From positions 1 through 9,115 of the forward strand of contig JAOZNZ010000105.1 in the NCBI GenBank assembly GCA_029933535.1: DNA of 9,115 nucleotides, in the 5' to 3' direction. A model generated the notes under the pieces. It worked only from the letters and a program-made list of their open reading frames with translations, made no database searches and was not told the DNA's origin. Shown piece by piece: positions 1 through 5,752 of this stretch (positions within the stretch are counted from its first letter, which is position 1; every line of letters begins with the position of its first letter). Both the position numbers and the translations under genes were made by a program. This DNA is from a bacterium (lineage in GTDB: Bacteria > Auribacterota > UBA3054 > B51-G9).

Positions 1-7
1 TGCCCAC

Positions 8-30
8 TCCCGAGGGAATACTCGGGATGT
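8..30. repeat. Palindromic dispersed repeat, copy A
   Basis: This 23-base stretch holds a perfect hairpin, CCCGAG (9-14) and CTCGGG (21-26) around a GGAATA loop. Its reverse complement matches 7024-7046 at all but two positions, so it is a dispersed repeat present twice in the window in opposite orientation. No transposase or flanking duplication is visible. The rest of 31-163 shows no credible gene. Confidence 0.75.
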
Positions 31-163
31 TCCACTTTATAAAAAGGGGGAATAACGCAGTAAATGACTTGCAATTTTTGTTTGGTTTTCGAGCGAGTCT
101 TTATTACTAGGTTGTTGTTATGCTTTAATCCGTAGGTTTGCGTTGCAACCTTTCTTATTCTTC

Positions 164-192
164 TTGCTTTTAAATATCAAAGTCAGTATAAT
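164..192 (+). promoter_or_regulatory. Promoter of the toxin-antitoxin operon
   Basis: A perfect TATAAT (187-192) lies exactly 17 bp after a weak -35, TTGCTT (164-169). Transcription would begin near position 199, about 60 bases before the antitoxin ATG. The -35 matches the consensus only in TTG, so this promoter may depend on its good -10. It is the only strong candidate upstream of the operon. Confidence 0.55.
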
Positions 193-193
193 A

Positions 194-220
194 TTATTGA
201 CTTCATTGTGATGTCAATAA
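194..220. promoter_or_regulatory. Candidate operator (8-bp inverted repeat)
   Basis: TTATTGAC (194-201) and GTCAATAA (213-220) form a perfect inverted repeat with an 11-base spacer. It starts one base after the -10 box and covers the expected transcription start. Type II toxin-antitoxin operons with ribbon-helix-helix antitoxins are commonly autorepressed by the antitoxin or complex binding such palindromes. The role as operator is inferred from position and symmetry. Confidence 0.5.
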
Positions 221-258
221 ATGCAACCAATGGTCCGCAAATAACAGGAGAATCAATA

Positions 259-516
259 ATGAGAACTTTGACTATTAGAAATATTGATGATGATTTAAGT
301 AAGTTTTTAAAGAAAAAAGCTAGTGATTCAGGCACCAGCTTGAATTCATGTATCATCGACACATTAAAACAAGAAGCCGGATTATTAAAAAAACAATTTT
401 CAAAAAAATATGATGATTTAGATGATTTAGCAGGTACTTGGAGTAAAAGTGAATATAATAAATTCAATAAAAATATCGCTTCTTTCGATCTAATTGATAA
501 GGAGATGTGGAAATGA
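259..516 (+). CDS. Ribbon-helix-helix antitoxin (FitA/VapB-like)
   Basis: An 85-residue protein, the likely antitoxin partner of the PIN toxin that follows. The N-terminus has the ribbon-helix-helix pattern: a beta strand at residues 3-9 (LTIRNID), helix 1 at about 10-22 (DDLSKFLKKKAS), a G-T-S turn at 25-27 and helix 2 at about 28-40 (LNSCIIDTLKQEA). The strand should contact operator DNA as a dimer. Residues 45-85 are charged and probably form the extended toxin-binding tail. The ATG at 259 is preferred because AGGAG lies at 246-250, eight bases upstream. An earlier GTG at 208 in the same frame has no ribosome-binding site and would overlap the candidate operator. The last four bases overlap the toxin start (ATGA), so translation is probably coupled. 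The gene is visibly more AT-rich than pyrG, as is common in mobile toxin-antitoxin modules. Confidence 0.85.
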   Translation: MRTLTIRNIDDDLSKFLKKKASDSGTSLNSCIIDTLKQEAGLLKKQFSKKYDDLDDLAGTWSKSEYNKFNKNIASFDLIDKEMWK

Positions 517-902
517 AGAATATATTAATTGACACAAATATTTATTCTGCATTCAAAAGAAATGATCGTGAAACTATTGAAATATTAAAATCTGTTGAAT
601 TTATTGGAATCTCAACAACTGTTTTAGGGGAAATTTATTCAGGATTTAAACTTGGGAATAAAGAAAAACTTAATCGTTATGAATTAGAATTATTTCTTGA
701 TACTCCGCGTGTTCATTTTTTAAATTTAGATGAAACTACAGCCGAGATTTACGCTGCCATTTTCAAACAATTAAAAACTAAAGGAAAGCCAATTCCAACA
801 AATGATATTTGGATTGCAGCAATAGCAATGCAATATGGATTAGCACTGTTAACACTTGATAAACATTTTAGAAATATAGATGGATTGCTTCAATTAATAT
901 AG
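513..902 (+). CDS. vapC: PIN-domain ribonuclease toxin (VapC-type)
   Basis: A 129-residue PIN-domain protein of the VapC/FitB kind, which as a family are Mg-dependent endoribonucleases held inactive by the cognate antitoxin. The acidic active-site residues are all in place: D7 in the N-terminal ILIDTNIYSAF strand, E40 in TTVLGEIYSG, D98 in PTNDIWIAAIA and D116 in LLTLDKHFRNI. Length is normal for the family, so the toxin looks intact. The ATG at 513 overlaps the antitoxin TGA by four bases and has AAGGAG at 499-504, eight bases upstream. A GTG at 507 in the same frame is less well placed. The gene ends in TAG. The RNA target cannot be told from sequence; tRNA or rRNA cleavage is known for relatives. 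Confidence 0.93.
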   Translation: MKNILIDTNIYSAFKRNDRETIEILKSVEFIGISTTVLGEIYSGFKLGNKEKLNRYELELFLDTPRVHFLNLDETTAEIYAAIFKQLKTKGKPIPTNDIWIAAIAMQYGLALLTLDKHFRNIDGLLQLI

Positions 903-950
903 AAATTAATCCAAATAAATCCCCTCTAAGCCCTTTAATAATCCAATAAT

Positions 951-976
951 CACAAGCAAGTGCTTGTGTTACTTTT
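951..976 (+). terminator. Hairpin plus T-tract after toxin gene
   Basis: CACAAGCA (951-958) and TGCTTGTG (961-968) form a near-perfect palindrome, realistically a 7-bp stem with an AAGT loop. It is followed by TTACTTTT, which runs directly into the ATG at 977. It may terminate the toxin-antitoxin transcript. Being only eight bases before the next start codon, it could also limit ribosome access to the SDR gene. Confidence 0.5.
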
Positions 977-1858
977 ATGCGCGTTCTCTGCACAGGAATT
1001 ACTTCTACTCATGCGTGGCCCGCTTTTTGCGAACTCGCTAAGTTAAAACATATTGAACTTTTCGGTATTCGTCCCCCAAAAGCAAAACTCCCTGTTGGTG
1101 AAAATATTTTTGACGTCTGCATTACCGACAAAGAACAAATAACCGAAATAGTTGAAAAAATTAATCCCACCCATGTTTTGCACGCAGCAGGAGTATGCGA
1201 TTTAGATGGTTGCGAAGGCGACCCTGTACGCGCAGAACGAATTAATGTTCAAGGCACAAAATTATTAAGCAGTTTAACTCAAGACGCTTATTTTATGTAC
1301 TGCAGTGCGGATTTGGTCTTTTCAGGTGTAAATCCTCCTCCGGGCGGTTATGAAGAACACCACGAACCTGACCCCGTAAGTGTTGTAGGCAGAACCTTGC
1401 TTGCTGCGGAAATGGAGGTCCAAAAACACCCAAAATGGGCAATTGTTAGAATCGGTCTACCGATGGGACCATCGATTCAAGGTAAAAAAGGCGCGGTTGA
1501 CTGGATTGAATCAAGATTCAAAAAAGGTCGGCCGGTAACTCTATTTTTCGATGAATTCCGCTCGGCAACTCGTACTGATGATATTGGAAAAATGATTTGC
1601 GAACTTTTTATGCACGAAGTTACAGGATATTATAATGTTGCCGGGCCAAGTACAGTGAGTCTTTATGATATGGGGAAAATCATTCTCAAATATGACAGTT
1701 ATGACCATTCCCTGCTAACCGGAATTTATATTAAGGAAGAAAAAAACGGTCCTCCGAGAGTTTATGATGTAAGTCTTAATGCTGAAAAAACCATTTCCAA
1801 ACTCGGTTGGAAACCTAAACCGTGGGGAGAAGAAATTGAGGATGGAATAATGGATTAA
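977..1858 (+). CDS. RmlD-like extended SDR family protein, catalytic residues lost
   Basis: A 293-residue protein with the fold pattern of RmlD (dTDP-4-dehydrorhamnose reductase) and other extended short-chain dehydrogenases. The start MRVLCTGITSTHAW is a Rossmann first strand, but the usual GxxGxxG loop is degenerate. INPTHVLHAAG (62-72), the acidic helix D75-E80 and INVQGTKLL (89-97) match RmlD blocks. The active site is altered: the family S-T-D reads S110-A111-D112, and the YxxxK element reads V137-G-R-T-L141, so catalytic Thr, Tyr and Lys are all replaced. The C-terminal substrate lobe (YYNVAGPSTVSLYDM near 216-230; LGWKPKPW near 276-283) is present and length is normal. I infer a sugar-nucleotide-binding or regulatory protein rather than a standard reductase; MAT2B is a known non-enzymatic relative of RmlD. 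No Shine-Dalgarno is visible. No rhamnose or polysaccharide genes lie nearby. Confidence 0.85.
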   Translation: MRVLCTGITSTHAWPAFCELAKLKHIELFGIRPPKAKLPVGENIFDVCITDKEQITEIVEKINPTHVLHAAGVCDLDGCEGDPVRAERINVQGTKLLSSLTQDAYFMYCSADLVFSGVNPPPGGYEEHHEPDPVSVVGRTLLAAEMEVQKHPKWAIVRIGLPMGPSIQGKKGAVDWIESRFKKGRPVTLFFDEFRSATRTDDIGKMICELFMHEVTGYYNVAGPSTVSLYDMGKIILKYDSYDHSLLTGIYIKEEKNGPPRVYDVSLNAEKTISKLGWKPKPWGEEIEDGIMD

Positions 1859-1868
1859 TGGATTAAAT

Positions 1869-1887
1869 CCCCCTTTTCTAAAGGGGG
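1869..1887. terminator. Perfect 8-bp C-rich/G-rich hairpin
   Basis: CCCCCTTT (1869-1876) and AAAGGGGG (1880-1887) pair perfectly around a TCT loop. It stands 10 bases after the SDR stop and is followed by a loose T-rich stretch (ATTTTTATTT). It may end the SDR transcript. The same stem with an AGG loop recurs at 4650-4668, with a shared GGATTAAATCCCCCT context, so this is also a copy of a dispersed repeat. Confidence 0.6.
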
Positions 1888-1943
1888 TTCGGAGGATTTT
1901 TATTTCGGATTAGTGGATTCGCGTAATTTCACAATTGTAAATC

Positions 1944-3006
1944 ATGAAAACAACTTTAATTAACTATATAGTTTTATTGTTATTCTGTTCACAATTAGCA
2001 GCGGTTGAAAAAACTATTGATCAAACATTCCTTGAAAAGTTTGGTATCATACCCGGAAAATCATACTGTTATCCGAATATTAAACAAACATGGAATCTGT
2101 GAATTTCAGTTTCTGGCTTATCCTCCACAAATTAAAGGTGGTGTAAATGTCAATGTTGGAAAGATATTTGGAAAAGAAAATAATATTGTTGTAAATCCGA
2201 TTTCAGCAAAAAATGTTAATGAAATAAAAATATTCAATAAACACGCCGGGTTTGTCGGCGGTTTTAAACCGGATGATAAATTATTTCCACCTTACGTATT
2301 AACAGCAGGCAATTTTTTGAATAATAATCCCGGTGACGAAATAGCTGTTGCCAGTCGCAATCAAACATCATCCAAAATATTAATAATTATATACAATGGC
2401 AAAGGTAAAAAGTTAGATACAGTTAAAATCAACAGACAAAAATTTAGCAGAGAAACTATTTTGTTATCGGCTAAGAAGCAACATAGTAAAGATTTAATTA
2501 TTCTGTACCAACAGGGAGAAAAAATTGTTACCCTTATTGATGTTTTTACCGGAAAAGCAGTTAGCAAACACAAACTTGATTTTCTTGAAAAAGAAAGCTC
2601 AATTTATGAATCCGCATTCGATGAAAAATACTTAACAGCCTGCGGCCCGGAACCGTCATTTTCATCAATTCATGATATCGATTCAAAATCCAGGCACAAA
2701 AAAATAAATGTAGGCAAAAAAGAAAATATATTTTGGTATGCTTTGGGTGGAACTCGTAATCCCTACGATACTGCTTTCAGCAACGCGCTTACAAACGGAA
2801 GATATGTAAAGAAAGGGCTTTTTGCGCATATACGTACAGATTCTGTCGGACTGTCATGCGCGAAAGACGATCTTGTGATTGACAAAAAAACAGGATTACC
2901 AAAGTATTTGCTTTTTGATCGGTTTAATAAACCTGTAGATTATTCCGAGTTTGAAGTGTCTAATTTTATTCTTGGCTCATACGCGACAAAATCTAAAGGA
3001 TTATAG
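1944..3006 (+). pseudogene. N-terminal fragment of the broken secreted protein
   Basis: This is the part before the internal TAG. The signal peptide is in one frame (1944-2055) and the remainder in the +1 frame (2056-3003). The apparent TTG start at 2005 of the long frame is not credible: it falls just after the signal peptide codons, in a different frame, and has no ribosome-binding site. The segment alternates hydrophobic strands with turns (KILIIIYNGKGKKL, KDLIILYQQGEKIVTLIDVFTG), consistent with propeller blades. If the frameshift is real, the only product would be a 52-residue peptide ending at 2102. Confidence 0.7.
3004..3006 (+). other. In-frame amber codon interrupting the secreted gene
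   Basis: TAG sits between GGA TTA and GGA ATA, with coding character on both sides in the same frame. TAG also ends the toxin, this gene and the URO-D gene in this window, so it is an ordinary stop here. A point mutation, for example from a TAT or CAG codon, is the simplest reading. Confidence 0.75.
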
Positions 3007-4392
3007 GGAATATATATTTATCCTCTGCGTGCTTTTTTAAAAAAGCTTGCTATAAGTTTCAGGAAAAATCCGGAGCATTTTATCGCGGTTGAACCTACAC
3101 ACGAAACGGAAATCAGCTCTTCTCACGCAAACAATAATTCTCAAGGTGACTATAACGTTGTATTTTTAGAAGGTTTTTATGAATATTTAATCCAGTTATA
3201 CGGAAATTTAAAAAATATAAACCGGGAATTCGATACAGCTTTTGATAAAACATTTTTTGATGCTCCAAGAAATTTTAATCGTGGAAAATGGGATAATTAC
3301 GATTCATCAAATCCTTATTATATGACGTGGATGAAATATAATAATCATGTCGTTTATGCAACCGTAGCATCAACTTACCGCGAAGCTTTGCTGGCAGGTT
3401 TTCCGCCTGAAGCAATAACATGCCACCAGATCCCTGATTCATACGCTTTCGGCAGCCTCACAGCTTTTAGCAAACCGGCGGTCAGAGTTACTCCCATTGA
3501 TTGGAATTTGAACGCGGGCACCGGCTATGGTTTTACGCGTTACGGCCTATGGTATAAAGCCAAACATAATGTTTTGCAGGGAGCTAATTCTTCGGGTTTC
3601 GACATGATGACGATTGGCGAATATCATGCACTGGTTCCGGATGCAAATGAGACGTATAATCAACTTAAATATTTGCAAAACTATGGTGTTAACGCGATTC
3701 ACTGCATGTGGTGGCCTGAAAGTCATGACAAAGGCTATAATGCCGCATTCAGAAAAGCTTTGGAACGGTTAATTTCCAATGATAGTCCCAGAACAAATTT
3801 CACCGGAGGAGTTGGTCAGATCCGCGCTGTGCGCTCAGGTGAAAAAAAGTTTGATGTTGTAAGCATAGGAACTCAACCAAGAAATACAGGCTTGATTAAA
3901 AGTATAAATGAGGATGGCACTTGGGAAGGAACAGTTTATGTTGTCCCTTTTCATTCCCATGTTGAAATAACTCCTATTGCGGAAAATAAAAATATTCGGC
4001 TTGGTACAAAAGAAATTAAATTTGGTCCTATAGAAGAACTTGATTCCGGCCAACAAATAGAGATTTTGTTTGCAGCAAAAAGCAGAAGTAAAACAGCTGA
4101 TATCTCGTTTAGAGTTTTTCACAAGGGAATTGAAATGCCGGACCAACGAGTTACTATGCATGTTAATTCTTCAGGTAAATATTATCGCTATATTTTTCGC
4201 GTACAAACAAATTTAAAAGAAATAAGTGTTGGAATAAGTTCCGGAGAATTTGGTAAAAGAAATTGGAAAGAGCAAAACATTTTAATAAAAAATTTAAATA
4301 TTGTTCTGCATACTGAAAAAACAGCTAAAATCAAAAAAGGTGTTTTTGAAGGCAAACGTCACCAGGGAGGTATAACGTTCGATCTGTTATAG
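3007..4392 (+). pseudogene. C-terminal fragment of the broken secreted protein
   Basis: The frame stays open for 461 codons from 3007 to the TAG at 4390-4392. The first ATG is at 3322, but the 105 codons before it are clearly coding in style (for example FLEGFYEYLIQLYGNLKNI, 3165-3221), so 3322 is not a true start and no Shine-Dalgarno precedes it. Aromatic and acidic clusters such as MTIGEYHALVPDANETY and HCMWWPESHDKGYNAAF resemble the end of a TIM-barrel glycoside hydrolase. The last 200 codons look like a beta-sandwich. Family assignment is not possible by eye. Confidence 0.7.
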
Positions 4393-4393
4393 A

Positions 4394-4695
4394 TTGCAAG
4401 AAAAAACGCGTTATTAACAAAAAGCTTGCAAAAATGCCTTATATAAATATTGCCTAAAAGGCAAATTCATCGTAGCCCACGGCACCGCTGTGGGGAAAAG
4501 GAAAAAAAAATAACACTGAAAGTGTTGCTCAATAGTTGAACAAGACCTACAGGCTTGAACCTTTCTAATACATTACCCTATGGCGTCGCCGAATCTCCCT
4601 TTATAAAGGGAGTACCAGCGACAGCTGGGGAGGGATTAAATCCCCCTACCCCCCTTTAGGAAAGGGGGAATCGATGAAATATCCCTTTGGGATAT
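4394..4695. repeat. Gene-free hairpin cluster (composite dispersed repeats)
   Basis: No gene is seen between 4393 and 4722. The stretch is a run of inverted repeats: TTGCAAG/CTTGCAA (4394-4400, 4425-4431); TTGCC/GGCAA (4450-4464); CCCACGGC-ACC-GCTGTGGG (4476-4494); AACACT-GAA-AGTGTT (4512-4526); CAAG(A)CCT/AGGCTTG (4541-4557); the perfect palindrome CTCCCTTTATAAAGGGAG (4595-4612); CCAGC-GACA-GCTGG (4615-4628); CCCCCTTT-AGG-AAAGGGGG (4650-4668); and ATATCCC-TTT-GGGATAT (4679-4695). This density suggests several repeat units inserted beside one another. Some may end transcripts of the convergent genes on either side. Confidence 0.7.
4679..4695 (-). terminator. Hairpin downstream of minus-strand gene
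   Basis: ATATCCC and GGGATAT form a perfect 7-bp stem with a 3-base loop, 27 bases beyond the stop of the minus-strand gene. Only a short T-run follows on that strand, so it is a modest terminator candidate. Confidence 0.35.
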
Positions 4696-4722
4696 ATACG
4701 TAAAACTCTTTTTAAGGGACGA

Positions 4723-5358
4723 CTACATAACCCCTTTAATCGCCTTAAATTTTGTTACTTTATCTTGTTTGGTTTGATAAATAAAATGTACATGCCCATT
4801 GGCACTAATTGTTGTCCCGCCTCTTGATACATTCAACTCAACAGTCAAAGATTTTGGTTCCCAACCATCTGTATCCGTATTAGTCAATCCGAGCATTTTA
4901 TGAAGTTCATATGCTCCTTTATTTTTAATTATCAGAGTGAAAACACCTTTTTTAAGTTTCATAATAACTATATGGCTTTCCTTCAACTCTTTGTTTTTAT
5001 ATAAAAACTTAGCAACTGTTTGCCCTTTGTTGACTTTTGCGAGATTTACAGCATTCCAATGCCAATCAGTTTCAGCAAAACGAAGTATTTTATCAAGATA
5101 TAGACCTTCTAAATTAATAAAAGACAAATCCTCTACTGACGTTTTTGTTGTTGCAATTGTTGTTGATTTACTTACAGCACCTTTAGACCATTTTATTGTG
5201 CCGCTCATTTTTTTTACAATTACACTGCTGAGCAATTCTTCAATAAATTTTTGTGTCAATTCAGAATTACCTTGTCCCATAGAAACAGGTTCAGCATATG
5301 TAAACAGAGTTACTCCAAACACGAGCAACATTGACATTAAGATTGCTTTAATTTTCAT
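4723..5358 (-). CDS. Small exported protein of unknown function
   Basis: A 211-residue protein I do not recognise. The N-terminus is a good Sec signal peptide: K2 and K4, a hydrophobic core at about 5-19 (AILMSMLLVFGVTLF) and a probable cleavage after T-Y-A22 before E23. There is no lipobox cysteine, so the mature form should be soluble or periplasmic. The mature part mixes Lys/Thr-rich strands (SGTIKWSKGAVSKSTTIATT, SHIVIMKLKKGVFTLIIKNKG) and ends with alternating strands, suggesting a beta-rich domain. No transmembrane helix or catalytic motif is seen. The start is firm: AAGGAG (plus-strand 5365-5370) is six bases before the ATG and a matching promoter lies just upstream. The gene stands alone, convergent with the broken secreted gene and divergent from the URO-D gene. 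Confidence 0.8.
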   Translation of the reverse strand: MKIKAILMSMLLVFGVTLFTYAEPVSMGQGNSELTQKFIEELLSSVIVKKMSGTIKWSKGAVSKSTTIATTKTSVEDLSFINLEGLYLDKILRFAETDWHWNAVNLAKVNKGQTVAKFLYKNKELKESHIVIMKLKKGVFTLIIKNKGAYELHKMLGLTNTDTDGWEPKSLTVELNVSRGGTTISANGHVHFIYQTKQDKVTKFKAIKGVM

Positions 5359-5403
5359 AATTTTCTCCTTTTTGTTAATTATATGAAACTTGTACTTTAA
5401 AAC

Positions 5404-5432
5404 ATTATATCATAGTTTCGCGATTTTCGCAA
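5404..5432 (-). promoter_or_regulatory. Promoter of the small exported protein gene
   Basis: On the minus strand, TTGCGA (5432-5427) is followed after exactly 17 bp by a perfect TATAAT (5409-5404). The start would be near 5397, giving a leader of about 39 bases containing the AAGGAG. The -35 and spacer hold a small palindrome, GCGA-AAA-TCGC, which could be a regulator site. Confidence 0.75.
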
Positions 5433-5456
5433 TATAAATTTCCATATCACTACTTA

Positions 5457-5485
5457 TTGACTCAACTTATTCTATTGTCTATAAT
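5457..5485 (+). promoter_or_regulatory. Promoter of the URO-D family gene
   Basis: TTGACT (5457-5462), 17 bp, TATAAT (5480-5485). This is nearly ideal for sigma-70 and has the same two hexamers and spacing as the pyrG promoter. It diverges from the exported-protein promoter, with 24 bp between the two -35 boxes. The predicted start near 5492 is about 260 bases before the URO-D ATG, and the repeat elements at 5503-5721 fill most of that leader. Confidence 0.75.
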
Positions 5486-5502
5486 ATTTACAACAGTATA
5501 GT

Positions 5503-5576
5503 TAGTGCCTGACCGAAGCACCCTGCCTTCCAAAATAGGCGGCATGCAAAAATAAGAGGTTTTCGGTCAGACACTA
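5503..5576. mobile_element. MITE-like inverted-repeat element E1
   Basis: A 74-base unit bounded by TAGTGCCTGACCGAA (5503-5517) and TTCGGTCAGACACTA (5562-5576), a 15-bp terminal inverted repeat with one mismatch. It has no coding capacity. The ends read TTAG on the left and CTAG on the right, compatible with the YTAR-type target duplications of IS5-group elements if one base has changed. It directly abuts element E2. Confidence 0.6.
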
Positions 5577-5721
5577 GTGTCATGTCAACGCCGTAAAGTT
5601 ATCAAAAAGGATGTAGCTGCCGGAGAGCGGAGCGAGCCGGTGGAGTCCACAAGCTCGTGCCTCGCTTGCAGCCACATTTGTGTTTGCTTGTATACCATTA
5701 CAAACTTGACATGACACTAGT
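5573..5721. mobile_element. MITE-like inverted-repeat element E2
   Basis: A 149-base unit with perfect 16-bp terminal inverted repeats, ACTAGTGTCATGTCAA (5573-5588) and its complement (5706-5721). CTAG stands at both ends and may be a 4-bp target duplication. Inside are further paired arms: ATGTaGCTGC (5611-5620) with GCAGCcACAT (5668-5677), CGAGC (5633-5637) with GCTCG (5653-5657), and GTGGA/TCCAC (5641-5650). The whole unit can fold into one long hairpin. No ORF is present. It looks like a non-autonomous transposable element, or else a structured leader RNA. Confidence 0.65.
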
Positions 5722-5752
5722 TACTTTAACGTTTTATAAATTTTCTTAAAAT

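Larger units (their letters stand above)
1944..4392 (+). pseudogene. Large secreted protein, disrupted by frameshift and internal TAG
   Basis: These bases read as one protein of about 815 codons with two lesions. Reading starts at ATG 1944 with a signal peptide (MKTTLINYIVLLLFCSQLAA). That frame closes at TGA 2100, but a +1 shift near 2030-2056 (best at CCCGG, 2052-2056) joins it to the long frame through 3003. An in-frame TAG at 3004-3006 interrupts it. The same frame then runs without another stop from 3007 to 4389. The N-terminal part has an FG-GAP/beta-propeller-like segment (GNFLNNNPGDEIAVAS near 2314-2358). The middle, lying outside either long ORF, has HFIAVEPTHETEIS (3076-3117). The C-terminal third is rich in beta strands. 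The look is of an exported carbohydrate-active or surface protein, but I cannot name a family. Removing one base makes the length divisible by three, as expected for a single-base insertion. Decay must be recent, or these are assembly errors. Confidence 0.8.

Noticed and set aside
134..170. AGGTT/AACCT hairpin with a T/C-rich tail as terminator of an upstream gene
   Set aside because: The stem is only 5 bp with an 8-base loop, and the tail is mixed. There is no visible upstream gene to terminate.
208..258. GTG 208 as antitoxin start
   Set aside because: No ribosome-binding site, it overlaps the candidate operator, and ATG 259 has AGGAG at ideal distance and gives the canonical RHH N-terminus.
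2030..2060. Programmed +1 frameshift
   Set aside because: No stop codon or known slippery signal sits at the likely shift site, and the downstream nonsense codon would still block the product.
2005..2100. TTG 2005 as a genuine start codon
   Set aside because: It lies within the signal-peptide region of another frame, has no ribosome-binding site, and its first residues do not look like a signal or a domain start.
3004..3006. TAG as a recoded sense codon (for example pyrrolysine)
   Set aside because: TAG ends at least three other genes here, the same gene also carries a frameshift, and no supporting recoding element is visible. Two-lesion decay is simpler.
5706..5740. Outward promoter from element E2: TTGACA (5706) with TATAAA (5735)
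   Set aside because: The spacing is 23 bp, too long for a sigma-70 promoter. The TTGACA is simply part of the terminal repeat.
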